From Woronichinia sp035285405 (GTDB lineage: Bacteria; Cyanobacteriota; Cyanobacteriia; Cyanobacteriales; Microcystaceae), in NCBI GenBank assembly GCA_035285405.1, contig JAYKJI010000046.1, forward strand, positions 1-64,000: a stretch of 64,000 bases of DNA, written 5' to 3'. The notes under the pieces are model-generated. The model made no database searches. It saw only the letters and a list, made by a program, of their open reading frames with translations, and was not told the origin of the DNA. The stretch's first letter is position 1, and the number at the start of each line of letters is the position of its first letter. Position numbers and translations under genes: made by a program. Positions 33,013 to 43,150 of this stretch are shown here, piece after piece.

Positions 33013-33840
33013 ATGGCAAGACGCTTGTTTTTAAAAGAGTTAGCTATTTTAGTTATCTCTTTTTTTTCTGTGGTAGCACGAGGCAAAAGTTCTCTGGCAC
33101 GACAGGTATTGTCAGATGCTTCAGATCGTCAACCACCAGAGACTCTTCCGCAAGAGTTAATGCTTGCTCAAAAACCCAAGTTAACTTTTCCACCTGTTCC
33201 TGCTGATGATCCGGACAAGGGTTTCAATACTAATGCCCACCTTCCTGGTATACCTGAACCAATCGCATCAGAAAAGCAGGCTTTTATTAAAGAAATTACT
33301 CAATACGCGCTGCCTTTGGAGAAACAATATGGGGTTCCCGCCTGTGTTATAACAGCGATCGCGGCTTTCGAGACTAATTTTGGTCATACTCGTATTGCTT
33401 ACTATGCGAATAATCTTTTTAAGTTAAAATATATTAATCGCAAAAAAGGCTGTCATGACGGTTCCTGTGAAAATATTAAAACCTATCAATTAGTTGGTCA
33501 ACCGAATGAGATAGCCAATACTGCCATTATCATTTCCGAGAGTTATGGGGACAATCGTTTTGTCTTTGATGAAAGCCGTCGTTTTGGTAATCGTTACCGG
33601 GTTTTTGACTCCTATCAAGATAGTGTGAATTTTTTAGTCACAGAGGTTTGGCTCAAAAAAGAGGATTACAAAGCAGCTTTAGAAAAATATCAAGCCAATC
33701 TTAAAACTCTCGGTGCGAGCAAGGCGGCCAGTCAATTTTTGCTCGATCTAGCCACCGAGGGCTTTACTATCACGACCCCTCAAACTTACCAAAATAACGT
33801 TACAAAGATCATGGATGAGTGGAAACTTTGTCCATCCTAA
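33013..33840 (+). CDS. Exported glucosaminidase-like peptidoglycan hydrolase (GH73)
   Basis: The 275-residue protein has a signal peptide (LAILVISFFSVVARG) and a linker rich in Pro, then a GH73-type domain. The domain shows YALPLEKQYGVPACVITAIAAFETNFG, with the catalytic Glu in the AFETNFG position, and NNLFKLKY, the substrate-side motif. The end contains FLVTEVWLKKEDYKAAL and a terminal helix. FlgJ/LytF-like enzymes cut the glycan strand of peptidoglycan. AAGGAG lies upstream of the ATG. It is likely to act in the periplasm. Confidence 0.8.
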   Translation: MARRLFLKELAILVISFFSVVARGKSSLARQVLSDASDRQPPETLPQELMLAQKPKLTFPPVPADDPDKGFNTNAHLPGIPEPIASEKQAFIKEITQYALPLEKQYGVPACVITAIAAFETNFGHTRIAYYANNLFKLKYINRKKGCHDGSCENIKTYQLVGQPNEIANTAIIISESYGDNRFVFDESRRFGNRYRVFDSYQDSVNFLVTEVWLKKEDYKAALEKYQANLKTLGASKAASQFLLDLATEGFTITTPQTYQNNVTKIMDEWKLCPS

Positions 33841-33906
33841 TACCAATTTAAAAATGAAAAAGAGGGTCTGGTATTTCGCTAATTCCGATTAGTTTTTTCC
33901 TGAAAA

Positions 33907-36420
33907 TCATCTATGCCACTGAATACTGGCGGAGAAACGAGTACCTGGTTCAGCAATTAACTCTCCTAAATCAAATTGGCTAGTGGAATTGGTGCCGAGC
34001 AGATCAATCGCAATGTTTTCGATGGGAAAAATCCGGAATCCTGCGGCCCAGACAGTCCGCTCCCCTGTGATAATCGGAGTTACTTCCCCAATCATTTGAA
34101 GCTCAGGTATAATTTGATAATTAACCCCAAAACCCAAACCTACCGGCGTATTGCCGCCATTAATTGCCGCCTTCGGGGAAAATAGGGCTGCCCATTGCTC
34201 ATTAAATTCATACATCATGGGATATTCTACCATCATGTAGCCCTGTTTGTTACCAAAATCCCGACCAAAGGTTAAGCGTCCACTAATAGAAAAAGGAGCC
34301 CCATCTAGCTGATTCAAGATCACCAGTTTGCCACCGGCCCGCCATTGGGTATTGGTTCCCTGGGCTTGGTCAAGAACAGACTGGGTATCAAAGCCACCGA
34401 TGGAAGAAACGATCGCTTCTACTTGAAAGTCCTGAAGAAAACTGTAAAAAATACCACCACCAATGCTACCGCCCGAATCTCCCGCTAGGCGTAAGCCATA
34501 ATCATCCGTCGGTAAAATATAGGGTGTGGTTAGGGTAAACCAATCAAAGGACAACTTTTGGTTGCGATCGCTGAGAACAATGTCAGTGCGTTTTTCCTTA
34601 GCCGAGGGAACCATGATAAAACTGCCTCCTAACAATACTTCGTTACTGGCAGTCGGTAAAGTCAGAATACCGGTGGTCGGAGTTCCTCCAAAGGAGTTAG
34701 TTAAATGCAACTCAATGGCGATCGCCTTATTGTAGGCAAGGGTTCCGCCCACTGACCAGAGCACTTTTCGGAACAATTGGCGGGATGTATTTAAAGCATT
34801 ATTGCCCGAACCCAACGGCACTGTTGTATTGGCAAAAACCGAAAAATTATCAAAAACCTGCCAACTAGCCCCGGCACCCACATTAAAAATCGTGCCAAAG
34901 AAAGGAACTCCATTGAGGTTATTAGAAAAAATATTAACGCCAGGAGTCAGAGTAACTTGGAATTGTTTACTAAGATCATAACTAATCGGAACTTGAATGG
35001 TTCCAGCCAGGGTATTACTCACCGTCGGAGATTCCTGATTGTTATATAAACCTGGCCCACTATAAATCTGGAACTGTTCTAACGCGCCTAAAATTCCCAA
35101 AGACCAATTGTCGTCCTGGTAAAAACGATATTTAATATTGGGTCCCATTGACTGGTACTGCTGACGAATATGAACCCCATTAATCGGCAAATAGGTGGGG
35201 TCATCGTTGAGCATATAGGCCCAACCGACCTGTAAATCATCTGTCAGCCCCCAATCACTGTAAGTAAAATAGGTTTGGTTCCCCGTTCCAGAGCCTCCTT
35301 GGATCGTTTGCGTTTCGCCATAGCTAGCCATAGACTCCCCCGCTTTAAGCTGGTTAGCTGTATTGAGATGAAGTAAACGAATGGGTTGACGAGCAAGAGG
35401 CGTTTCAATGGCAGGAGCGATCGCTTCAGGAACTGGTTCAACGGGGACACTATCTTCAGCGTTTTTTTCCGGCGTTACTGAACTATCCAACGAGCTTTCT
35501 GGAGGGGCTAAGGGAACTGCTTCATTGACAATAGGAGAGGTCGGCACAACGGTAGGTTCAGGGGGGACTGACTGTTCGATTGGCTTTTCAACGGAATTGT
35601 CTGGACTAGGTAAGGGAATCGATTCTGAAACCGTTTGGGTAATTTCCGCTGGAGTCGGATTGACTGGCATAGCAGCCATAGGACTTTCCCCCCCTACCAC
35701 TTCAGGCTGGGAAGGTAACCTGGCTTCATTAACGACGGGAGAAGACTGGGGCAAGGCCTGCTCAATGGTAGAAGCTGGAGTCAAGGCCTGCATCTCGGCA
35801 GCAGGGGGAGCTTGTATCGCGGACAGAATCAAACCGCTTTGACGGGGAATGGCCTGCCAATTTTTGTGATCCGTCTTAATAATAATTTCTACACTTGCTG
35901 TCGTTGTATCTGACGAGATAGTTGGTTGACGATCAATCTGATTAACTTGAACCGATTCCACGAATGATTCAGCCTGCTTAGTGTTTTGAGGCAATTTAAA
36001 ATATGGGTCAAGTCGGGTTGCCTGGAGACTGAGGTGGATAGTGCCTGGCTCTTTTTGAGAATCCATAACCACAGCTGGATTGTCCCCTGTCAGATAGATA
36101 AATATTCCTTCTGGTTTGACATATAAGGATTGGATCACGGTTGGTTTGGGCTGGGGAGATTGAACCTGACTCTGATTTTGGCTAAGAACTTCCTGAACTA
36201 GTTGGGATTTATCCAGATCGGTTGGGCTTGATGAGGAATTGAAGTTTTCTCGCGGTTCAGCGACGGTAGGTGGAGGAGTGACCTTAAATTCTTTTTTGAG
36301 GCGATTGAGTTGCTCCATGGTTATGGATAAAGAACTTCTAAAACCAGGATTATCGGAACGGCCAATACTTGCCCAACACAACAGTAGCAATAGTCCTAAC
36401 CCCACACCTTTTAAACGCAT
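33907..36420 (-). CDS. Exported AMIN-like / beta-barrel protein with Pro-rich linker
   Basis: The 837-residue protein has a signal peptide (GVGLGLLLLLCWASIGRS), an AMIN-like domain (about residues 96-200; SLYVKPEGIFIYLTGDNPAV, IHLSLQATRLDPYF, VESVQVNQ), a 120-residue Pro/Glu/Val-rich linker (residues about 225-350), and a C-terminal beta-rich part (360-837). The barrel-like strands end in aromatic residues (YNKAIAIELHLTNSFG, LLGGSFIMV, FSASIQWHR). AMIN domains bind peptidoglycan, so this may anchor an outer-membrane barrel to the wall. It is convergent with the GH73 gene and precedes the polyketide operon's end. Confidence 0.65.
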   Translation of the reverse strand: MRLKGVGLGLLLLLCWASIGRSDNPGFRSSLSITMEQLNRLKKEFKVTPPPTVAEPRENFNSSSSPTDLDKSQLVQEVLSQNQSQVQSPQPKPTVIQSLYVKPEGIFIYLTGDNPAVVMDSQKEPGTIHLSLQATRLDPYFKLPQNTKQAESFVESVQVNQIDRQPTISSDTTTASVEIIIKTDHKNWQAIPRQSGLILSAIQAPPAAEMQALTPASTIEQALPQSSPVVNEARLPSQPEVVGGESPMAAMPVNPTPAEITQTVSESIPLPSPDNSVEKPIEQSVPPEPTVVPTSPIVNEAVPLAPPESSLDSSVTPEKNAEDSVPVEPVPEAIAPAIETPLARQPIRLLHLNTANQLKAGESMASYGETQTIQGGSGTGNQTYFTYSDWGLTDDLQVGWAYMLNDDPTYLPINGVHIRQQYQSMGPNIKYRFYQDDNWSLGILGALEQFQIYSGPGLYNNQESPTVSNTLAGTIQVPISYDLSKQFQVTLTPGVNIFSNNLNGVPFFGTIFNVGAGASWQVFDNFSVFANTTVPLGSGNNALNTSRQLFRKVLWSVGGTLAYNKAIAIELHLTNSFGGTPTTGILTLPTASNEVLLGGSFIMVPSAKEKRTDIVLSDRNQKLSFDWFTLTTPYILPTDDYGLRLAGDSGGSIGGGIFYSFLQDFQVEAIVSSIGGFDTQSVLDQAQGTNTQWRAGGKLVILNQLDGAPFSISGRLTFGRDFGNKQGYMMVEYPMMYEFNEQWAALFSPKAAINGGNTPVGLGFGVNYQIIPELQMIGEVTPIITGERTVWAAGFRIFPIENIAIDLLGTNSTSQFDLGELIAEPGTRFSASIQWHR

Positions 36421-36502
36421 AACCTATACACTCCTTTTATCCAAATTTGATCCAAAATTAGGCAGTCACTAATAGGTTAACTGACCTTGACCCTGAGATT
36501 CA

Positions 36503-39500
36503 CTATTTTCGAGTTAGTCTCGCTTGAATTTCCTGATCAGAGACGGTCTCCAACTCTGCTAATAAATCATCCAGATCTTCATTTTCAAAATTTATCGGAG
36601 CAGAGGAGTTAGGGACAATGATCGTTTGAACACTTGTTACGGTAGCAGTTATGCCCAGCAATTCTTGAGCTAAATAATCCGCTAAGGTTTCAACGGTTGG
36701 ATAATTAAAAATGACGGATTGGTTGAGGGTACAACCTAAATGAATCTCAAAACGATTATTGAGTTCGATCGCCATTAGAGAATCCAGGCCCAGGTCAAAG
36801 AGGCGAGCATCTGGGTTGATATTATCAGATGAATTTAATCCCAATACCTTAGCCAGTTGTTGACGAATAAAGTCAATTAATAAATCTCGTTGATCATTAC
36901 TAGGAGCCGCTTTTAGGGTAACTAAGAACTCAGATTGTACGTTTTGTGGACTGGCATCAGAGGACGATTCCCGAAGGTTTTCCAAAAAGGGAACTTCAAA
37001 GCCAGGGGGAAACTGAGTAAAAAGGGTTTCCCAGTCCATCTTCATGACTCCTATTTGAGGAGAAGCAACATTGAGGAGATGTTCAAAAATTTTCAGACCT
37101 TCCTGGGGGGGGATCATGCCTAAACCCATTTGTAAAAGTCGCTGTTTACTGACTTCGTTTAGGGTTGTGGCCATTCCACCGCTTTCCCAGGTGCCCCAGT
37201 TAATACTTAAGGCCGGTAAACCCTGAGCCTGGCGGTAATGGGCGATCGCATCCATAAAACCATTAGCGGCTGCATAATTGCCTTGACCAGAAGCTCCCAA
37301 GAGGGCCGCCGCCGAAGAAAAACAGATAAAGAAATCCAATTCCAGATCAGTACTACATTGATGTAAATTCCAGGTACCTGTGACCTTAGGAGCCATCACG
37401 GTTTCAAAACGCTCCCAGGTCAAACTCGACAAGGTGCCATCATCTAAAATACCGGCTGCATGAATAACGCCTTTCAGAGGAGGTAATTGCTGCTGAATTT
37501 GTTGAAAGAGTTTGATAACCTCTGTTTCGTTCGTTAGATCACAGCTAGTGACTAAAATATCCACCCCGTCTTGCTGGAGTTCTTTAATCAAATTTTGAGT
37601 GGTGTTATTGGGTTTACTTCGTCCCGTTAAAACGAGGTTTTTCGCTCCTTGTTGTGCCAGCCATTGTGCCACCTGTAAACCCAAGGCTCCCAATCCTCCT
37701 GTAATCAGATAACTAGCATCAGGGCGAATCTTTGTTAAGGCTGCAATGTTTTCTGTGGTAATAAATTCAGGTAGAGTAATCACCACTTTCCCCAAATGTT
37801 TGGCTTGAGCCATATAACGAAAAGCAACGACACTTTGCTCAATCTTGAATTCCGTTAAAGGTAAGGGTTTCAAGGAGCCCTGTTCAAAATCTCGCATTAA
37901 GTCTTGGAACATTCCATAAATTAGATCGGGGTTGGCCAAGGCCACTTCGATTAAATCAAACAAGAAATAAGCAGCATCAGGGCGTTGACTGTGAGCTTTT
38001 TCTTCACTCCAAATTTCCAGTTTGCCAATTTCTAGAAAGCGGCCACCTGACTTGAGTACGGCAAAACTTTGATCGACAAAATCTCCCTTGAGACTATTAA
38101 GGACAATATCCACTCCCTCTCCTTGGGTTAGTTCTCGAACTTCCGCCGCAAAATCCAGAGAACGAGAATTGACGGTTGCGGTTACTCCCATTTCCTTGAG
38201 AAAATTCCACTTAGGTGGACTCGCTGAACCAATAATTTCTGCCCCTGCCCGTTGCGCCAATTGCACTGCTGCTTGTCCTACTCCACCAGCGGCTGCATGA
38301 ATTAAAACGCGATCGCCAGCTTTAATCCGAGCGCAATGATGTAAACCATAGTAAGCCGTCAGAAAAGCCGTGCTGATGGTAGCTGCTTCACTAAAACTGA
38401 GATTATGGGGTTTGGCAACCACTAAACCCGCCTTAGCACGAACATGACTGGCCAAACTACCGATCGCCAGGGCCGCCACCACTTCGTCACCCACTTTAAT
38501 CTGGGAAACACCGGCTCCAACGGCCACCACAATGCCGCTACATTCACCTCCAAAGGGAATTTCTTGAGCATTACCAATGCCCAATTCTTCACTCAAACGC
38601 TGGAGTAAACCTAAGGCATTCAGGACATCACGGAAATTTAAACCCACTGCTTTGACGGCAATTTCTACCTCATCAGGGCCGGGAAGGGTGCGTTCAGAGG
38701 CAACCAGCTTTAAATTCTCTAGCATCCCGTATTCACTGATTTTTAATTGAAAAGGAACGCCTACAGGAGTAACCAGTTGATGTTCCGTTGGTTTAGCATC
38801 AGGTTGAGAGCGTTGTAAACGAGCGACATAGCGTTGTCCTTGACGGTAGGCAATTTGATTTTCTCCATCTGTACTTGCCAACGTCTCCACCAAAGAGGCC
38901 ACCGGATTGGAGACAGGATTCGGATCTAGATCTAGCAACACTCCACGAAATTGGGGATATTCTAAATTGCTCGTTTTACCTAATCCCCATAATGTTGCTT
39001 GTTCGGGGTGTAAATTTAACTTGGCATCGCCAATCATCTGAGTTCCCTGGGTGACAAACCAAATCCGGGGCGGTGTTTTGAGATGACTTTGAGCAAGCGT
39101 TTGTAACAGAGATAGTGCGCTACCACAGCCTTTAATCTGTTCCGTCAACTGAATATCTTGAATCTCTAAACTCCAAAGATGAACAATGCCATTAATCTCG
39201 ATTTCCCCCGCTCTGGTGATACTTTGCCAAAGTTTACTAAAATCATCGGGTTGAGTGGGGTTGAGCCGATAGTCTTCGGCATTTTCCTGGCTAAATTCGT
39301 TACCAATCTCTACTATTAGACAACGCTCGCCTTTAGCCCGAAGAGCCTTTGCCAGATTCAGACCAATACCCTGACTATCAGCAAAAATCAACCAGTTTTG
39401 AGGCGACCAAGCTGGGGCAGTCTGGGCGGATTTGACCTGCCAATCAACTTGATAAAGCCAGTTTTCAGACGAGTCATTTTGATTTAACAGCGATCGCAAA

Positions 39501-42500
39501 ATACCGATATTCAGCCAACGCAAGATTAGATTTTCAATTTGTCCGATTAACTGACCGGCTTGATTAAAAAGATTGACTTGAACTCGCAAAAGTTGGGAAT
39601 TTTTTTCTTGAATCTCAACTTGAGACCAGAGGGCATTTCCTAGAGGCTGTCTTAATTGAAAAGATTCAAAACCAACTGGTAGATAAAACCCATTTTGAGC
39701 TTTTCTGTCGTCTTCCTGTTCCACCGCTAAGAGAGCAGCAATAATACTTTGAAAACAGGAATCCAGAAGAGCAGGATGGGCTTGATAATCTGCTGTTTCT
39801 ACTTGCTGGGGTAAATGGATTTCCGCGATCGCTTGATTTTGCTTCCACCATACTTTTTGTATGCCTCGAAAAGTAGGGCCATAATTCAGCCCATAACTTT
39901 GCAAAAAGTCGTAATCTGGAACTAAACTTTGATAATCAGCCAGTTCTTCCTGCTTTAGGGTTGTTAGGGGGAGAGATTGACGAAGAGGCGACAGATGGCC
40001 AACTGCGTGCTTAATCCAAACGGCTTGATCTAAGTCTTTTGCATTGGGATCGGCCGATAAGCTAAAAACTTCTCCAGAATAACGGGAGTTTTCATCTTGC
40101 CTCAATGCAACTTGCAACGTCACAAACCCCTGATCGGGGAGGCTTAAAGGTTGCTCAATATTAAAATTTTCTAAATTGAGACCTACGGTTTTTAGGCTTC
40201 TCCTCCCAGCCTCTAGGAGCATTTCAATATAAACCGTTGCCGGGACAACAACTTTTTCGTAAAGCTGATGATCCTTCAGATAGGCGGGACTCGTTTGACT
40301 TAGCTGACTCTCAAAATAAATCTCTTTTGAACCAGCCAGAGCAATCTGTTTTCCTAACACACCTAATTGAGTAGAAGAATCCCTTTTTGTTGAAGTAAGT
40401 TCAAACAGACTGTTAAGATCGCTATCATCAAACCAATAGCGTTGGCGTTGAAAGGGATAAAAGGGCAGAGAAACCGCCTTGAATTGGGGATAGTCCTGAT
40501 AGAATCTTGACCAATCGATCGCAAAACCATCAAGATAAAGAGTCGCTAAACTTTGTAATAACTGTTGCCAATCAGACTGTTGAGGCCGAAGGCTGGGAAT
40601 CCAACGTAGATTCTGATCACTCAAACAATAGCGTCCCATTCCTAAAAGAGTTGGTTGAGTCCCAATTTCCAGAAAGGCCCGATAGCCTTGCTGATAAAGG
40701 GTTTGCATACTGCGATGAAAGTTAACCGGCTGGCAAATATGATCACACCAATAATCAGGATGGGTTAATTCCGTGCTAATGAATTGACCTGTTAAATTAG
40801 AAATAATCTGAATTTGGGGCTGGGAATAGGTGATAGTTGCAGCTAATGCTTTAAATTCAGCCAGGATTGGTTGCATTAAGAGGGAGTGGAAAGCATGGGA
40901 AACCGCCAGCATACGATAGGGGATTTCCTGTTTTAAGAGTTTGTGGATAATTTGTTCTAAAGCAGTTAAAGTTCCTGATACTACGACATTTTCCGGGCCA
41001 TTAAAGGCAGCAATATAAACCTCCTCTTCATATTCAGCGATCGCCTCTCCCACAACCGACTCATTCGCCAAAATCGCTAACATTCCCCCACCAGCCGGTA
41101 AAGACTGCATCAAACGTGCCCTAGTAACAATTAGCTTTAATCCCTCTTCTAAACTAAAAACTCCCGCAATACAAGCTGCCACATACTCTCCAACACTGTG
41201 GCCCATCACCGCAGTGGGTTGAATGCCCCAGGATAGCCACAACTGAGCCAAAGCGTATTCCACCGCAAAGATCGCCGGTTGGGTATAGAGAGTTTGATCA
41301 AGCAGAATGGTTTCTTCGGTCAGATTGGCACCAGAAGGATATAAAACTTCCAGTAAAGATCTTTTTAACAAAGGGCGCAAAATTTGATCACAGGTATCTA
41401 AAGCCTTACGGAAAGTTGGTTGAGACTCATACAATTCCTTGCCCATACCGACATACTGAGAACCCTGGCCTGTAAATAAAAAAGCAATCTGCTTCGAGGA
41501 TTGTAATTTGCCCAAATTATTTTGTATGCTAACCTCTTCTTTTCCTCCTTGTACTGATTGTAGTTGCTTTAAACATTGCTCACGAGAATGAGCGATCAGG
41601 GTGAGACGATGACTAAAGTGGGAACGACGACAACTCGCACTAAAACAAAGATCCTCAAGGGAAAGAGTCGGATGGTTTTGTAGGTGCTCGACATAACGAC
41701 CTGCTAAGACTTGTAAGGTTTTGCCGTCTTTAGCAGAGAGGGGCAACAGGAAAAAAGTCGGTTTAAAGGCAACGGGTTGTTCAACGAGATTATCATGGGG
41801 CAGTTCACTTAACACCAGATGGGCATTGGTTCCGCCAAAACCGAAGGAACTGACCCCCATAATTACGGGTTCAGGACTAACGGGTAAAACTGTCAAGTCA
41901 GTTTGTACTCGCAGTTTTAATTTCTCAAAATCAATGTAGGGATTAGGCTGATGAAAATGTAAGCTAGGCGGAATTTGTCGATGCTTAAGAGCCAGAGCGA
42001 CTTTAATAACACCTGTAATTCCGGCGGCAGTTTCGGAATGTCCAACATTGGTTTTCGCCGATCCGATCGCACAATAATTACCAAACGTTCTATTTTCACC
42101 GACAACCTTACCCAGAGCATTTAATTCAATCGGATCACCAATTTTCGTGCCCGTACCATGGGCTTCTACATAATAAACCTGACAAGGGGAAATGCCCGCG
42201 CTTTGATAGGCTAACCGCAAAACCGCTTCTTGAGCCTCAGGATTCGGAGCCGCCATGCCATTACTACGTCCATCTTGGTTGATGGCTCCACCCCGAATCA
42301 CCGCATAGATAGAATCTCCATCCTTTTGAGCCTGGAACAAGGGCTTTAAAAGTACCATCCCAGCCCCTTCACCGCGAACGTAACCGTTAGCCGCCGCATC
42401 AAAGGATTTACAACGACCGTCAGGGGATAGTAAACCTGCCTTGCAAAAACTAATCATCAGTCCAGGGGAAAGAATAGCTTGCACTCCCCCTGCTAAAGCT

Positions 42501-43090
42501 AAACTGCTTTCACCCTTCCAGAGCGATTCACAAGCAAGATAGGTGGCAACCAGAGAAGAAGAACAAGCCGTATCGATTGCCAAACTCGGCCCCTTAAAAT
42601 CAAACACGTAGGAAACTCGGTTGGCAGCAACACAGCCGGTATTTCCAGACAAACAATAGGGATCATCTGAACCTAAAATATTGTGGGAATATTCCTGGGA
42701 TGAAATACCGACAAAGACACCCACCGGTTGGCCAGCGAGATTTTCGACCTGTTGTCCACTATCTTCAATCGCCTCCCAAGCCACCTCTAACATCAGACGC
42801 TGCTGGGGATCCATACTAGAGATTTCCCTCGGCGCGATTCCGAAAAATTGCGGATCAAATTCTTCAATCTTGTCAATGAAGCCCCCCCAACGAGTGCTCA
42901 TCTTATGCGGTTTGGTCGGATCGGGGTCGTAGTAAGCGTCAACATCCCAGCGAGAGGCAGGAATTTCTCTCACAGCATCCACTCCATTTGCCAACAACTG
43001 CCAAAAGTCTTCTGGGGTTTGGGACTGAGGTAAACGACACCCAATACCAATAATGGCAATTGGTTCTCTAGCAGTTGGTGGTAATTTCAT
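36503..43090 (-). CDS. Fully reducing type I polyketide synthase (KS-AT-DH-ER-KR-ACP)
   Basis: The 2195-residue protein carries, in order, KS (about 10-430; DTACSSSL, VEAHGTGT, NVGHSETAAG, all catalytic residues present), AT (about 535-850; GHSVGEYVAA and HAFHS, the malonyl-type motif), DH (about 930-1200; DHQLYEKVVVP and HPALLDSCFQ), a KR structural half (about 1225-1400), ER (about 1440-1765; HAAAGGVGQAAVQLA), KR (about 1790-1975; TGGLGALGLQ, GNYAAANG) and ACP (about 2070-2145; LGLDSLMA). One module with full reduction adds saturated two-carbon units. It may act once or iteratively, which cannot be told from sequence. No thioesterase is fused, so release is by another protein of the operon. 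Confidence 0.93.
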   Translation of the reverse strand: MKLPPTAREPIAIIGIGCRLPQSQTPEDFWQLLANGVDAVREIPASRWDVDAYYDPDPTKPHKMSTRWGGFIDKIEEFDPQFFGIAPREISSMDPQQRLMLEVAWEAIEDSGQQVENLAGQPVGVFVGISSQEYSHNILGSDDPYCLSGNTGCVAANRVSYVFDFKGPSLAIDTACSSSLVATYLACESLWKGESSLALAGGVQAILSPGLMISFCKAGLLSPDGRCKSFDAAANGYVRGEGAGMVLLKPLFQAQKDGDSIYAVIRGGAINQDGRSNGMAAPNPEAQEAVLRLAYQSAGISPCQVYYVEAHGTGTKIGDPIELNALGKVVGENRTFGNYCAIGSAKTNVGHSETAAGITGVIKVALALKHRQIPPSLHFHQPNPYIDFEKLKLRVQTDLTVLPVSPEPVIMGVSSFGFGGTNAHLVLSELPHDNLVEQPVAFKPTFFLLPLSAKDGKTLQVLAGRYVEHLQNHPTLSLEDLCFSASCRRSHFSHRLTLIAHSREQCLKQLQSVQGGKEEVSIQNNLGKLQSSKQIAFLFTGQGSQYVGMGKELYESQPTFRKALDTCDQILRPLLKRSLLEVLYPSGANLTEETILLDQTLYTQPAIFAVEYALAQLWLSWGIQPTAVMGHSVGEYVAACIAGVFSLEEGLKLIVTRARLMQSLPAGGGMLAILANESVVGEAIAEYEEEVYIAAFNGPENVVVSGTLTALEQIIHKLLKQEIPYRMLAVSHAFHSLLMQPILAEFKALAATITYSQPQIQIISNLTGQFISTELTHPDYWCDHICQPVNFHRSMQTLYQQGYRAFLEIGTQPTLLGMGRYCLSDQNLRWIPSLRPQQSDWQQLLQSLATLYLDGFAIDWSRFYQDYPQFKAVSLPFYPFQRQRYWFDDSDLNSLFELTSTKRDSSTQLGVLGKQIALAGSKEIYFESQLSQTSPAYLKDHQLYEKVVVPATVYIEMLLEAGRRSLKTVGLNLENFNIEQPLSLPDQGFVTLQVALRQDENSRYSGEVFSLSADPNAKDLDQAVWIKHAVGHLSPLRQSLPLTTLKQEELADYQSLVPDYDFLQSYGLNYGPTFRGIQKVWWKQNQAIAEIHLPQQVETADYQAHPALLDSCFQSIIAALLAVEQEDDRKAQNGFYLPVGFESFQLRQPLGNALWSQVEIQEKNSQLLRVQVNLFNQAGQLIGQIENLILRWLNIGILRSLLNQNDSSENWLYQVDWQVKSAQTAPAWSPQNWLIFADSQGIGLNLAKALRAKGERCLIVEIGNEFSQENAEDYRLNPTQPDDFSKLWQSITRAGEIEINGIVHLWSLEIQDIQLTEQIKGCGSALSLLQTLAQSHLKTPPRIWFVTQGTQMIGDAKLNLHPEQATLWGLGKTSNLEYPQFRGVLLDLDPNPVSNPVASLVETLASTDGENQIAYRQGQRYVARLQRSQPDAKPTEHQLVTPVGVPFQLKISEYGMLENLKLVASERTLPGPDEVEIAVKAVGLNFRDVLNALGLLQRLSEELGIGNAQEIPFGGECSGIVVAVGAGVSQIKVGDEVVAALAIGSLASHVRAKAGLVVAKPHNLSFSEAATISTAFLTAYYGLHHCARIKAGDRVLIHAAAGGVGQAAVQLAQRAGAEIIGSASPPKWNFLKEMGVTATVNSRSLDFAAEVRELTQGEGVDIVLNSLKGDFVDQSFAVLKSGGRFLEIGKLEIWSEEKAHSQRPDAAYFLFDLIEVALANPDLIYGMFQDLMRDFEQGSLKPLPLTEFKIEQSVVAFRYMAQAKHLGKVVITLPEFITTENIAALTKIRPDASYLITGGLGALGLQVAQWLAQQGAKNLVLTGRSKPNNTTQNLIKELQQDGVDILVTSCDLTNETEVIKLFQQIQQQLPPLKGVIHAAGILDDGTLSSLTWERFETVMAPKVTGTWNLHQCSTDLELDFFICFSSAAALLGASGQGNYAAANGFMDAIAHYRQAQGLPALSINWGTWESGGMATTLNEVSKQRLLQMGLGMIPPQEGLKIFEHLLNVASPQIGVMKMDWETLFTQFPPGFEVPFLENLRESSSDASPQNVQSEFLVTLKAAPSNDQRDLLIDFIRQQLAKVLGLNSSDNINPDARLFDLGLDSLMAIELNNRFEIHLGCTLNQSVIFNYPTVETLADYLAQELLGITATVTSVQTIIVPNSSAPINFENEDLDDLLAELETVSDQEIQARLTRK

Positions 43091-43150
43091 GGGTAGTCTT
43101 TAGCTTACAAGGGAGTATAAGAATTATAGAGAGGTTTTTCCAAAAAGATC

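Noticed and set aside
35408..35842. 144-codon frame on the plus strand
   Set aside because: It is the antisense of the Pro/Glu-rich linker of the AMIN-like protein; the low-complexity composition keeps the opposite frame open.
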